Of a DNA stretch of 64,000 nucleotides, positions 17,279 to 25,721 are shown piece by piece. Source of the DNA: Candidatus Acidiferrales bacterium (GTDB lineage Bacteria; Bacteroidota; Ignavibacteria; Kryptoniales; JAKASW01). Both the position numbers and the translations under genes were made by a program. The stretch spans positions 78,964 to 142,963 of the forward strand of contig DATJAY010000039.1 in assembly GCA_035515795.1 (NCBI GenBank), given 5' to 3'. Positions within the stretch are counted from its first letter, which is position 1. Each line of letters begins with the position of its first letter. The notes under the pieces are model-generated. The model worked only from the letters and a program-made list of their open reading frames with translations. It did not search any database and was not told where the DNA came from.

Positions 17279-19000
17279 TTGAGAATCAACCCTTATTTGG
17301 AAGATAAGACCAGAACAAATCTTAGGATCATGGACATGAACCACGACGACATTTCATCTCTCCTTGCTACATGTGAGGATGCGGGCCTCGCTCCGAAATA
17401 TGTGGTCAACCCGGATACTTACCGTGAGTCAAATACATCCATTTTCAAGCAGTCTTTTCCATTGCGAACTCCTCCTGTAGAATACAACGCCGGTGCGAGA
17501 GACATCTTCGTCGTCAGCGATCTTCACATAGCTGCCGGAAGAAATTCGGAAGGCGTATATCGTGGAACGGAAAATTTCTTTGCGGACGATTCGTTTGGCA
17601 GATTTCTCGATCAGGCGCATGAGGCCGCGAAAGGAAATGGGGCCGTGCTGATAATCAACGGAGATATTTTCGATTTTCTCCGTGTAACCGAATACCCGGG
17701 AAAGATCAGAAAGTTGCGATTCAGCAACATGATCAAACGTTTTGTCAAGGGTGACTCGCCGGGAAGCCAAACAATGCCGATGAAAACAGATGTGACTTTT
17801 GCCGACTGGCAGTCGGAACTGATGAAGCTTGGGGTCATGAAGAGCATAGAGGAACTGGAGCTCAGCATTTCGAGACGAGAAAAAAAATATGGTCTCGGGA
17901 CAGAAGCTTTCAAGACGGTGTATAAGCTTCGATCAATCAGACTTGGACACCCCGTCTTTTTCGATGAGCTGGCAAAGTGGATGGAAGCGGGACACAAAAT
18001 GATTATTGTGAAGGGAAACCATGACGTCGAAATCTACTGGCCGATGACACGGAATTACATACGACTCATGCTTGCGGAAGATATTGCCCGGCGCGGAAAA
18101 AATCAGAATATTTTCAAGATACTGGCCGATATAGTTCTGCCAAATGTCACCTTCGTAGACGACTCGATTCTGATCGATAACGAATTTTACGTCGAGCACG
18201 GACACCGCTACGACAAGTTCACCACGGTGCTGGGCAGTCCCGTGCTCGAGAAGACTCCGAACGAGATCAACATTCCCTTCGGTTCATTTTTCAATAGGTA
18301 CCTCATCAACCGCGTAGAATTATATTTTCCTTTCCTGGACAAAGTGCGGCCGGCAGGGAATGTTCTGCCGATACTCATGAGAGAGAATTTTCCGCTTGCA
18401 ATGAAAGTCCTGTTCCAGCATATACCGCTTCTCATCAGGATATTGTTCACCAACTGGCGCTATGTTTGGTTCACTTACCGCTCGGTGCTTCTGGTCGTGC
18501 TTATGCTGTTGGCTCCCTTTCTCGTTGCTTTTAACATTGAACCAACGCTCTTCACTCGGCTGCAACAGGATATTTCATCCATCGGAAGTCTGCAAGGAAT
18601 AGCCAAGATGATTGTCGACCAGGCTGAGAATGTCGGTTTACTCTTTCTGTCGTATGTGCTTTCCCGGCTGGTCGGCTGGTTTCAAATAAGCGAGCCATCG
18701 ACACTTGAAAAGTTCGCCCGCATGAGATTCTCGGGGACCTCGTACAGGATCATGACCATGGGACACACCCACAATCCAGGTTCATGCCTTATCGATGAGA
18801 AGTGCTTGTTCTATAATACCGGGACGTGGATTCCAGTAATCGAAAACTCCACCGCTTCTGTCCGGGAGGACAAGACATTTACTTTTTTGCACCTCATAAG
18901 AAATAACGATAACCGGCTAGTCCCTGCGGGCGGAGTTCTTCAAAGATGGGACGACGAAGCCGGACGGGTCGAACCTCAACTGCTGATAGAAAGCAAATAG
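17279..19000 (+). CDS. Calcineurin-like metallophosphoesterase with membrane segments
   Basis: The 573-residue protein has a complete dinuclear metallophosphoesterase site: VVSDLHIAAG (D81, H83), INGDIFDF (G128, D129), VKGNHDVE (246-250), HGHRYD (307-312) and MGHTHNPG near the C-terminus. Between the HGHRYD and GHTH motifs lie one clear hydrophobic segment (WRYVWFTYRSVLLVVLMLLA, continuing) and a weaker second one (VGLLFLSYVLSRLVGW), an uncommon place for membrane anchors. The fold recalls UDP-2,3-diacylglucosamine hydrolase (LpxH/LpxG)-like phosphoesterases, but the membrane insertion is extra, so the substrate is open. Start is uncertain: TTG 17279 gives the longest form; ATG 17330 or 17336 are alternatives. 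A lipoprotein gene follows after 11 bases. Confidence 0.82.
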   Translation: MRINPYLEDKTRTNLRIMDMNHDDISSLLATCEDAGLAPKYVVNPDTYRESNTSIFKQSFPLRTPPVEYNAGARDIFVVSDLHIAAGRNSEGVYRGTENFFADDSFGRFLDQAHEAAKGNGAVLIINGDIFDFLRVTEYPGKIRKLRFSNMIKRFVKGDSPGSQTMPMKTDVTFADWQSELMKLGVMKSIEELELSISRREKKYGLGTEAFKTVYKLRSIRLGHPVFFDELAKWMEAGHKMIIVKGNHDVEIYWPMTRNYIRLMLAEDIARRGKNQNIFKILADIVLPNVTFVDDSILIDNEFYVEHGHRYDKFTTVLGSPVLEKTPNEINIPFGSFFNRYLINRVELYFPFLDKVRPAGNVLPILMRENFPLAMKVLFQHIPLLIRILFTNWRYVWFTYRSVLLVVLMLLAPFLVAFNIEPTLFTRLQQDISSIGSLQGIAKMIVDQAENVGLLFLSYVLSRLVGWFQISEPSTLEKFARMRFSGTSYRIMTMGHTHNPGSCLIDEKCLFYNTGTWIPVIENSTASVREDKTFTFLHLIRNNDNRLVPAGGVLQRWDDEAGRVEPQLLIESK

Positions 19001-19011
19001 AAAGTAAAGCC

Positions 19012-19827
19012 ATGATTAAGATGCTCAAACTATTCTGTGCCGTTTCGGCTGTGTTCATCGCAGCCGGCTGTGGTTCATTCTTCAGCGGAGCCGGCGAGGA
19101 TTTGGGCAGTGGTGCGATGAAACCTGTGAACACATACGCCGACTCGATAGGCTATAATCTTGTGAAGGGTGCAAGGACCAGCCTTGGAGATCCCAGAACC
19201 ACACAAGTGATCGATTCGTTATTGAGCAATATCATTGACAGCACAAACGCACAGCTGCGGATACTGAGAGATTCTCTGTTAGGAGTACAAACAGATCAGA
19301 GAGTTGCAGCCCTGCGGGAGACGCTTCTTGGCAGGGTGACCAGAGAAGATCTGGTGGAGTTGAGAAATTCTGTCCTCGACAAAAACCTGCAGAACTATAT
19401 TTCCGAGATTCTAAACAAATTTGACAATTCCGTCGGCGAGGCAGGAGGCAGCCTGAGAGACTCACTGCTCGGCACAAAGTCGAACTCGCTGGTGAAAGCA
19501 ATCATCGACACGGCAATGAACGATCTTCAGGCGCGCCTTACGTACGAAGTGTACCCGGAAATGAGAGCGAACCTGAGTTTCGTCGAACGAAATGCAACGT
19601 GGGTGATAATTCTCATCGGAGCGATAGCTCTCATTATCATTGGTTTTATCTGGCGCCAGAAGGACAAATATCTGCGGATGGCAAAAATGCTTACCTACCA
19701 CATCTCAGAGCTTCCCGACGAAGCATTAAGAGAATCGCTGAAGACAAGCATTTCCCGCAACGCCAAGATGGTCGGGATCGAAGGTGATCTCCGAGACCTG
19801 CTGATGAAACAGGGGCTCCTCGGATAG
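19012..19827 (+). CDS. Lipoprotein with helical repeats and an internal membrane segment
   Basis: The 271-residue protein starts with a lipoprotein signal (lipobox FIAAGC, lipidated C20). The middle is strongly helical and holds a repeated motif: LRDSLLG at 85-91, LRETLLG at 101-107, LRNSVLD at 117-123 (16-residue spacing) and LRDSLLG again at 148-154. A second hydrophobic segment, about 196-214 (TWVIILIGAIALIIIGFIW), is followed by a basic then helical tail. A protein with both a lipid anchor and a later membrane span would put residues 21-195 in the periplasm and the tail in the cytoplasm. No family recognised. ATG 19012 is chosen over the longer frame because it begins the signal peptide. 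It is 11 bases after the metallophosphoesterase gene. Confidence 0.75.
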   Translation: MIKMLKLFCAVSAVFIAAGCGSFFSGAGEDLGSGAMKPVNTYADSIGYNLVKGARTSLGDPRTTQVIDSLLSNIIDSTNAQLRILRDSLLGVQTDQRVAALRETLLGRVTREDLVELRNSVLDKNLQNYISEILNKFDNSVGEAGGSLRDSLLGTKSNSLVKAIIDTAMNDLQARLTYEVYPEMRANLSFVERNATWVIILIGAIALIIIGFIWRQKDKYLRMAKMLTYHISELPDEALRESLKTSISRNAKMVGIEGDLRDLLMKQGLLG

Positions 19828-20217
19828 CTGCACCGACAAATGTTCTCTGAGTAATACGGATGGTGTTTACCGCGCGATTGATATGGGAACTTTGTACACA
19901 TACCGCCTGTTGTTTGGTAGTGATAAATTTCACGCCATGGTGGAATGGTCAATTCATTTCCGATCCAGGAATAGAAGAATGTTGAGTGCAGCGGCATCAA
20001 TAGACATGTAGTGAAAATAGGAGAGCGTCGCGACGAGTCACATTTCAGGGTCAGGTTTCTCTATGGTGTCTTCCTTCCGAGAGGAGTCACTTACACAGTT
20101 GGATTCTGAGTGCATCCGGCAATCACATCTTAAATAATGCAACCACTTCAAAAAGTGATATCGAAATTTAATTTTACATCGTTCAGATAATTTCACAATC
20201 AACAAAAGGAGGAGACG
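19828..20217. other. 390-base gap without a gene
   Basis: I see no coding frame with a plausible start and protein-like sequence here. Near the right end there is a small inverted repeat, CACTT...AAGTG around 20141-20154, and a strong ribosome site AAAGGAGGAG at 20206-20214 serving the GTG start at 20218. The promoter of the following two-gene unit must lie in this gap, but no confident promoter boxes can be named. Confidence 0.5.
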
Positions 20218-20784
20218 GTGTCTTCAAAAATCTGGACCTACGATAGCCTGGCGCAGGCAACTCCGGCGGAGCTCGAAAATATTCTTATAACAGGACAGCC
20301 GCCGGATCTGGAAGAACTGAACGGCTATATTTATTGCGGCTGGAACCACGAATGGATCGGCAACCTTTCTGGAAAAAAATTCAAGAAGGGTTTCATGAAG
20401 AAAGACGGACAGAACCTCGGGTATAACGAGATAGTGATACAGGATGGTACAGGATACACCGGTCCCTGGAACCAGCACATCGGCGCGGACGGCAAGCCCG
20501 AACAGCTCGGCTACTTCCGCACTTCTTATGTGAAGAACGAGCCGCCGGCAAAACTGAACCAGCGGTATATGAACCTCGGGTATTTTGATTACGACATCCC
20601 GCACATGCACAAATGGTACTTCAGTTTCTTCAAGGTGATAAGGGACTTCGTCGTAACACCCAACCCGGGGGACAACACTCTGCTCCTGTGCAAAGCGTAC
20701 CTCCGCGTCTTTCCATTCCTGAACATATTCTATTGCTACTTCCAGCTCGGAAACAGGGAGAAAATAAAGTACCTGCCATGGTAG
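20218..20784 (+). CDS. Hypothetical protein upstream of a GMC oxidoreductase
   Basis: The 188-residue protein is not recognised. It starts at GTG 20218 with a near-perfect ribosome site 3 bases before it. There is no signal peptide. The sequence is rich in Trp, Tyr and Gly (YIYCGWNHEWIGNLSGKKF, GYTGPWNQHIGADG), with a hydrophobic aromatic C-terminal part (AYLRVFPFLNIFYCYFQL), suggesting a small beta-barrel or lipid-binding fold. It is followed after 36 bases by the membrane-anchored GMC oxidoreductase, so it is probably a subunit, substrate carrier or accessory factor for that enzyme; this is inference from position only. Confidence 0.75.
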   Translation: MSSKIWTYDSLAQATPAELENILITGQPPDLEELNGYIYCGWNHEWIGNLSGKKFKKGFMKKDGQNLGYNEIVIQDGTGYTGPWNQHIGADGKPEQLGYFRTSYVKNEPPAKLNQRYMNLGYFDYDIPHMHKWYFSFFKVIRDFVVTPNPGDNTLLLCKAYLRVFPFLNIFYCYFQLGNREKIKYLPW

Positions 20785-20820
20785 GCAGAAATCATCCAAC
20801 ATTTTGGAAGGAAAGTTGAA

Positions 20821-23220
20821 ATGCTGACTATACAAGAGAAGAGGTTGATATCGTACCTCAAGACGCTGCTGGTGATTTATTTGCTCGCGCTCGTGTTCAT
20901 TACGATGAGCGTTCCGGGAAAATTCGACATCAACGTGCCGGAGGCCATCCTAATATTAACGGGATTTGCAGTTCTCACCCTGGTCGATGCTCTGATGTGC
21001 TGGTACGCAATCGCGGACATACGACGCTACATTTTTCTCGTCAGGATTAACATCTGGGAGTCTATTATTCTTTCAGTCATTGGAATCTGCAATCTTATCT
21101 GGCACGCGGCGGAGGGACAGATTTACCTTTGGGCGGTCGCTCCGTCATTTTCCACGGTCATGTGGTCAATAACCGTCTTCAGCGTGTTGAACGCCGTCAT
21201 CGGATCCCTCTTCCTTTCTTCGTCGCAAAAGGCAAGATATAATCTGAAATATTTTTCTCCTCTTCAGTTCAGAACGCTCGCTGCACTCGCAGAAGTTGTC
21301 ATTTACGGCGAGCACGAGGTGATCTCGAGCGAGGACGTGGCGCATAATGTGGATTCTTATTTCAGCAGCTTCGAGGCGAAATCGAAGTGGACGATGGCGC
21401 TGGTGATCAGCGGACTATATTTCTACCCGATCCTGTCGCTTCTCCCGCCGCTTCCTTATATCGCTCCGGGAAGCAGACACGAGTTTTTGAAAAAACGATT
21501 TTACTGGGACGTCGAAAAGCGCTTGATACCTGGATGGTGGAGAACGCTTGCGCAGGGAATGATCAGGATCGCGAAACAAATGTGTTATATCGGATACTAT
21601 AATGACAAACGGACATTCGCCTCCGTAGGTTACGTGCCGTTCTCGGAACGTAAGGACCATGACGAGAGGGTGAGCAAGTCGCCGAGACAGCCCGATCCGC
21701 CTTTGTATGTGAAAACCGAGAAGGATTTTCAGAAAGATTCCATAAGCGGCGACGTTGTCATCATCGGCTCCGGTGCAGGCGCTTCGATCCTCGCGAAAGG
21801 TGTCGTTGAAAGCGGCAGGAAAGTGGTTATGATAGAAAGGGGGAACCACGAACGGCCCGAGACATTTACCGAAAACGAGATGGACATGGTCTCGCGACTC
21901 TTCCAGGACGGCGCGATCCAGGCCGCGAGAGACTTCAGGTTCACAGTGTTCCAGGGAAGCTGCGTCGGCGGTTCGACGGTCGTCAATAACGCCGTGTGTT
22001 TCAAGATTCCGGAGCCGGTACTTGACAGATGGGTCGACCCGAAAGGGCTGAACACCGGCCTTGACAAACAAGGCGTCATGGATTCTATGGACACCGCCTG
22101 GAAAATAATCCATGCAAACCACATGGATGAAGACAAGGTGAGACTCAATCCCGGCGGTTACTTGTTCAAAAAAGGATGCATGAAACTTGGATACAATCTC
22201 GCACCGGACGTCACCGATTCCGTCAACGCGAATATTTCGGGATGCTACGGGTGCGGCTACTGCAATATCGGCTGTAATTATAATAAGAAACTCTCGATGC
22301 TCGTCACCGTTCTTCCCGATATACAGAAGAAATTCGGGAAAGAGAGCCTGGAGATCATAGCGGGCTGTGAAGCGATCAAATTGCAGAGAAGCGGGAACAA
22401 AATCTCCTACGTGGAGGGTCAGTTTAATGACGGGAGAAAATTGAAAGTCTACGGGAAAACCTTCGTCGTCGCGGCGGGAGCAATCTCCTCGAGCATCCTC
22501 CTCCTGAAATCGAAACTCGGAATAAAGAACGCAGGGATGAGACTGGCGTTCAATACCGGCTCCCAGCTAACTGCTGCGTTTCCGACCAAAATAGATTCTT
22601 ACGACGGCCTGCAGATTTCTCATTACATGAAGATACTTCCCGATACGGGCTTTATCATGGAATCATGGTACAACCCGCCGATGTTCCAGTCGACTGCGAT
22701 GCCCGGATGGTTCGAGGATCATTACAACAACATGAGACGATACGACAAGCTCGCATGCGTCGGTGTGCTGGTCGGGTCCGAATCGAACGCACGCGCGCGA
22801 GTTGCCGGACTTACGCACAGGGAGATCGATTACACACCGACTCCCGGCGATTTCCAGAAACTGTTGAAGGGACTCGAAGTGGCAGGCGACATCATGTTTG
22901 CTGCCGGCGCAGACTCAGTGATGCCGAATACTTTCAAGTACTACGAGTTCAAATCGACAAAAGAATCCAACAAGATGCACGAGTACATCAAAGACCCGAC
23001 TGAGATCACTCTGGGCACGGGCCATCCGCAAGGCGGGAACGTCATTGCGAGCAGTGCCGAGACCGGAGTTGTGAATGCAGAGTTCAAGGTGTTCGGATAC
23101 GATAACCTGTTCATAGCCGACGCGAGCGTATTTCCGACGAGCCTCGGCGTTAATCCACAGTTGACCGTGATGGGATTGGCGAACTATGCAGTGCAGTTCG
23201 TGAAAGAAAACAGGGGATAG
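20821..23220 (+). CDS. Membrane-anchored GMC-family FAD oxidoreductase (long-chain alcohol oxidase-like)
   Basis: The 799-residue protein fuses a membrane N-terminus to a GMC flavoenzyme. Residues 1-210 hold four or five membrane segments (about 12-31, 41-64, 76-95, 108-134, 190-210), with a FSPLQFRTLAALAEVV stretch at 145-160 that resembles the N-terminal part of long-chain fatty alcohol oxidases. The FAD-binding site follows (DVVIIGSGAGASILAKG from 311; E339 ends the second strand), then GSCVGGSTVVNNAV at 379-392. A cysteine group C475, C478, C481, C485 (GCYGCGYCNIGC) lies before the substrate domain, and the C-terminal GTGHPQGGN and GVNPQLTVMGLA motifs close the flavin fold. It likely oxidises an alcohol or lipid at the membrane. 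Immediately after its TAG stop, in the same frame, come sixteen 21-bp repeats. Confidence 0.85.
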   Translation: MLTIQEKRLISYLKTLLVIYLLALVFITMSVPGKFDINVPEAILILTGFAVLTLVDALMCWYAIADIRRYIFLVRINIWESIILSVIGICNLIWHAAEGQIYLWAVAPSFSTVMWSITVFSVLNAVIGSLFLSSSQKARYNLKYFSPLQFRTLAALAEVVIYGEHEVISSEDVAHNVDSYFSSFEAKSKWTMALVISGLYFYPILSLLPPLPYIAPGSRHEFLKKRFYWDVEKRLIPGWWRTLAQGMIRIAKQMCYIGYYNDKRTFASVGYVPFSERKDHDERVSKSPRQPDPPLYVKTEKDFQKDSISGDVVIIGSGAGASILAKGVVESGRKVVMIERGNHERPETFTENEMDMVSRLFQDGAIQAARDFRFTVFQGSCVGGSTVVNNAVCFKIPEPVLDRWVDPKGLNTGLDKQGVMDSMDTAWKIIHANHMDEDKVRLNPGGYLFKKGCMKLGYNLAPDVTDSVNANISGCYGCGYCNIGCNYNKKLSMLVTVLPDIQKKFGKESLEIIAGCEAIKLQRSGNKISYVEGQFNDGRKLKVYGKTFVVAAGAISSSILLLKSKLGIKNAGMRLAFNTGSQLTAAFPTKIDSYDGLQISHYMKILPDTGFIMESWYNPPMFQSTAMPGWFEDHYNNMRRYDKLACVGVLVGSESNARARVAGLTHREIDYTPTPGDFQKLLKGLEVAGDIMFAAGADSVMPNTFKYYEFKSTKESNKMHEYIKDPTEITLGTGHPQGGNVIASSAETGVVNAEFKVFGYDNLFIADASVFPTSLGVNPQLTVMGLANYAVQFVKENRG

Positions 23221-23556
23221 AGCCCGCGCATTGCGGAAAGGCTTCCGCTTGCCGGGAAAAATGGCCCGCTGATTGCGCCGAGTCCTCCGCTGGCTGCGGA
23301 AAGTCTCCCGCTGGTTGTGAAAAGTCTCCCGCTGGTAGCGAAAAGTTGGTCGCTGGCTGCGCAGAATTGTCCGCTGGTCGGGAAAAACGGCCCGCTCGTT
23401 GTGCAAAGTTCTCCGCTGGCTGCGAAAAGTAGCTCGCTGACTGCGAAAAGTTGGTCGCTGGTTACGCCGAACTCCCCGCTGGTCGTGCCGAATCAATTGT
23501 TGGCTGCGAAAAGGCGTCTGGAGGTTGAGCAAGACTCTCCGCCGGGTCCGGAAAAC
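23221..23556. repeat. Sixteen tandem copies of a degenerate 21-bp repeat
   Basis: Starting on the base after the GMC stop codon, the sequence divides into sixteen uninterrupted 21-base units, each built on CCGCTGG..GCG..AAAGT or close variants. The period is seven codons, with no insertion or deletion. The frame of the GMC gene stays open through the whole block to TGA 23566-23568 and would give a heptad of the type Ser-x-Pro-Leu-Val/Ala-x-Lys. On the other strand the units give heptads of the type FRSQRxT (ATG at 23532, running leftward). Which strand, if any, is translated cannot be decided here. The units have diverged mainly at the second and third bases of some codons. Confidence 0.9.
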
Positions 23557-23621
23557 TCTTTGTCTTGAAGGGAAAAGGCATTATTCGTTGAGAAGGGACA
23601 TGTTTCGCTTGCGCCGTTGAG

Positions 23622-23665
23622 GTTGACTAAGCTGCGGCGATAATTTATATTTTCAGCGGAATGAA
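23622..23665 (+). repeat. Partial copy of the cassette-tail repeat
   Basis: This stretch (GTTGACTAAGCTGCGGCG then ATATTTTCAGCGGAATGAA) matches the first about 42 bases of the tail repeats at 26334 and 32456 at roughly four bases in five. The match fades after GAATGAA, and no AAC...GTT recombination-site palindrome follows. It lies outside the cassette cluster, upstream of the 23729 gene. Confidence 0.55.
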
Positions 23666-23728
23666 TGTCATGCGGGTTCGCGGCAGGCTAATCAAAGTTA
23701 GGCAGCATTCCGATGGGAACAGGATAAA

Positions 23729-24955
23729 GTGACGATCAATAAGAAGCAGATTGCGGCTGTAATCGTTGTTTTGCTTTTGGCGGGTGTTGTTATGCTGAAG
23801 TGGAACACAATCCGATGGGCTTATTATGAAAGCCGACTTCTCCGGGCGAAAAGACGGCTCTTTGCACTCGAACAACAGGGAAAGGCCTACCGGCCTGCGC
23901 ATGAGATTCTTTACGAGACCGAATGGATTTGTGATGCGACCCATGACTATCGACGCATGGGAGAACGCATAGAGGCATTGGAAGACGTTATGCAGGATAC
24001 GGCCAATGCACAGGCGACGGATGAGCAATCTGAAATCGACGGCAGCTGGGGAAAGTGGTACACGGAATGGTTTTTCAAGTTAGATGCTTCTTATGACCAG
24101 ATAATGGACCTTGCCCATCAAGGCCTGGTTCCGAAATATCCAGTGCATTTTCTGGATCGGATCAATTCGCCCGAGAAATTAACCTCGCATCTCAATCATT
24201 TGCTGATCTCGGATCTGAAGGCGGAGAGCGTAGACCATCGGCGGGAATTGAACGAGACAATTTCCGATCTGATGCGGCTGATCCTGCGCGATCGACCGAG
24301 GAATTACGCTTATGATCCGCGCCTCAAAGCAGCGCTGTTGGATTGGCTGCTCAACACTGCGCGCAATCCGGAAACCGGTTACTGGGGGGCATGGTATCGC
24401 ACCCCAAACGATGCGAGGATTAAAAAGACCGATGACCTGAGCATCACCTTTCACATCGTCAGTTATCTCAAGGGAAACGTACCTGATTGGCAGAAGATCA
24501 TTGCGACCACGCTGGCGATAAAAGATAAGAAGTATCCTCTCGGCTGGCTTGAAGGAAGCGGTTACTTGAATCATAACAACATGGATGTGGTTCAGATATT
24601 CAGTATGGGATGGAGCCAGGCTACATCGGATCAACGAGAAGCCATGCGAGTCGAAATTCGGAAGATGCTCCGCTGGTGCCTGAGCGAATCGCTGCAGCCG
24701 GACGGGTCATTCAAACTTCAGGACAGCGATGACTCGCGAGAAACAAGCGAGAGTTTCGGGGCCTCTTTCCTCGCGCGCCTGGGCTACTTCGACCGGTCGA
24801 AGCGATTCTGGACCGATGAGGACTTTCCCGAAGCCGCCAATGTTCGCACAAATATCATTCAGTTCATCCGCGCCCATATTCACTCAGGTGGTGAAGGCGG
24901 AGTTTATTACCGCAATGCACTTGAAGAGTTAGGCGCTCCCGCCGACATTAATTAA
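23729..24955 (+). CDS. Membrane-anchored alpha/alpha-toroid-like protein, function unknown
   Basis: The 408-residue protein has one N-terminal membrane segment (residues 7-24, QIAAVIVVLLLAGVVMLKW) and then a soluble helical domain. Phrases such as NPETGYWGAWYRTPND, PLGWLEGSGYLNHNNMDVVQ and SLQPDGSFKLQDSDD are of the kind seen in alpha/alpha toroids (terpene-cyclase-like or 6-hairpin glycosidase-like barrels). No catalytic motif can be named. GTG at 23729 follows AGGA by 4 bases. It stands alone, after the 21-bp repeat block and a fragment of the cassette-tail repeat, and its stop codon lies inside a perfect palindrome. Confidence 0.75.
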   Translation: MTINKKQIAAVIVVLLLAGVVMLKWNTIRWAYYESRLLRAKRRLFALEQQGKAYRPAHEILYETEWICDATHDYRRMGERIEALEDVMQDTANAQATDEQSEIDGSWGKWYTEWFFKLDASYDQIMDLAHQGLVPKYPVHFLDRINSPEKLTSHLNHLLISDLKAESVDHRRELNETISDLMRLILRDRPRNYAYDPRLKAALLDWLLNTARNPETGYWGAWYRTPNDARIKKTDDLSITFHIVSYLKGNVPDWQKIIATTLAIKDKKYPLGWLEGSGYLNHNNMDVVQIFSMGWSQATSDQREAMRVEIRKMLRWCLSESLQPDGSFKLQDSDDSRETSESFGASFLARLGYFDRSKRFWTDEDFPEAANVRTNIIQFIRAHIHSGGEGGVYYRNALEELGAPADIN

Positions 24956-24962
24956 TGTCGGC
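24941..24962. terminator. Perfect 22-bp palindrome over a stop codon
   Basis: GCCGACATTAA (24941-24951) is followed directly by its exact inverse, TTAATGTCGGC (24952-24962). The TAA stop of the preceding gene is inside it. As RNA it would make a hairpin with a short loop; as DNA it is a perfect dyad. No T-tract follows. Confidence 0.5.
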
Positions 24963-25299
24963 TTCCAAATAACTCGTCGAATAAGTTTCAAGATAAGAGA
25001 AACTGAAGTGGGCACGCAAAGCTTGACTATATGGTGGAGAGGAATTAGATTTTTGGCGAGATGAAATGGCGCGGGACAGGATGATGGCTGGAAGAGTGGA
25101 GTCAGTTCGTGATTATATAATCAAATTGGGTAGAATATCGGAAACATTTGACAAACAAATTTGTGAAAGTTCAGAAGATTGGCGTGAAAGGAATCAGTAA
25201 TGACCCATGTTGGGATAAAGTTGTGCGCGGTGGGCGCGAACTCAGCGGTCGGGTTCGTAATGAGCTTGATCTAGTTATTGTGAGGAGGTACTGAATTAT
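24963..25299. other. 337-base gap at the left edge of the cassette cluster
   Basis: No confident gene. A short frame 25066-25200 (ATG to TAA, 44 residues, acidic/basic mix such as RVESVRDYIIKLGRISETF) reads like protein and stays open upstream to 25027, so it may be a remnant or a tiny gene. A possible recombination half-site GTTCGTA at 25253 lies 47 bases before the next start, within the spacing seen in the cluster, with CGAAC at 25237-25241 as a weak partner. Confidence 0.4.
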
Positions 25300-25719
25300 T
25301 TGATTACGTTACTAAATATTATTACGTCCATATTTACTATTGGGGCTTCTGGAATTGCTATTTATTTGTTTCTTTTCAAACAAAAACCAATCAAATCAAT
25401 ATTCAGGTTATTGGTTAGTTTTTCCTTTCAAATCACCCAACAAGAATTGAAAGATAAATTAGAACTTCTAAATGACCTGAACGCGAACGACGAAGAGCAG
25501 AAGAAGGAAGTAATCAATATTTTCAACGACGTCGAGGGTCAACTACGTGGTAACGGTATCTTACTGCAAAATTGCAAAGAAATATTGAAAAAGATTACTA
25601 GACTCAATAATAATACTGATGAATTAAACGAGCCCAAAAAGCGGAGCGTTATCAGCGAGTTGAGGGAGAATCTGCGTAATATTGAAATCAAAAGTTTCGA
25701 AGAAATCTATAAGAGGTAA
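25300..25719 (+). CDS. Small membrane-anchored helical protein, unknown
   Basis: The 139-residue protein starts at TTG 25300 with AGGAGG 11 bases upstream. It has one N-terminal membrane segment (residues 3-25, TLLNIITSIFTIGASGIAIYLFLF) and a charged, Leu-rich helical remainder (QQELKDKLELLNDLNANDEE) likely to form a coiled coil. No family recognised. It is clearly more AT-rich than the housekeeping genes, as is its partner 2 bases downstream. The pair sits at the left end of the cassette cluster, ending in a short recombination-like site. A two-gene unit of this size in a cassette is often a toxin-antitoxin or defence pair, but nothing in the sequence proves that. Confidence 0.7.
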   Translation: MITLLNIITSIFTIGASGIAIYLFLFKQKPIKSIFRLLVSFSFQITQQELKDKLELLNDLNANDEEQKKEVINIFNDVEGQLRGNGILLQNCKEILKKITRLNNNTDELNEPKKRSVISELRENLRNIEIKSFEEIYKR

Positions 25720-25721
25720 GT

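Noticed and set aside
20224..20835. 203-residue minus-strand reading frame opposite the 20218 gene
   Set aside because: The plus-strand gene has a strong ribosome site and is followed closely by its operon partner; the minus frame has neither.
22915..23532. A 205-residue minus-strand gene through the repeats and into the GMC gene
   Set aside because: The left half is the antisense of a well-conserved GMC C-terminus, and no ribosome site is seen at 23532. Kept only as a possibility in the repeat finding.
23221..23556. CRISPR array
   Set aside because: The 21-base units are contiguous, without spacers, and diverge gradually; the unit is seven codons long. It is a tandem repeat.
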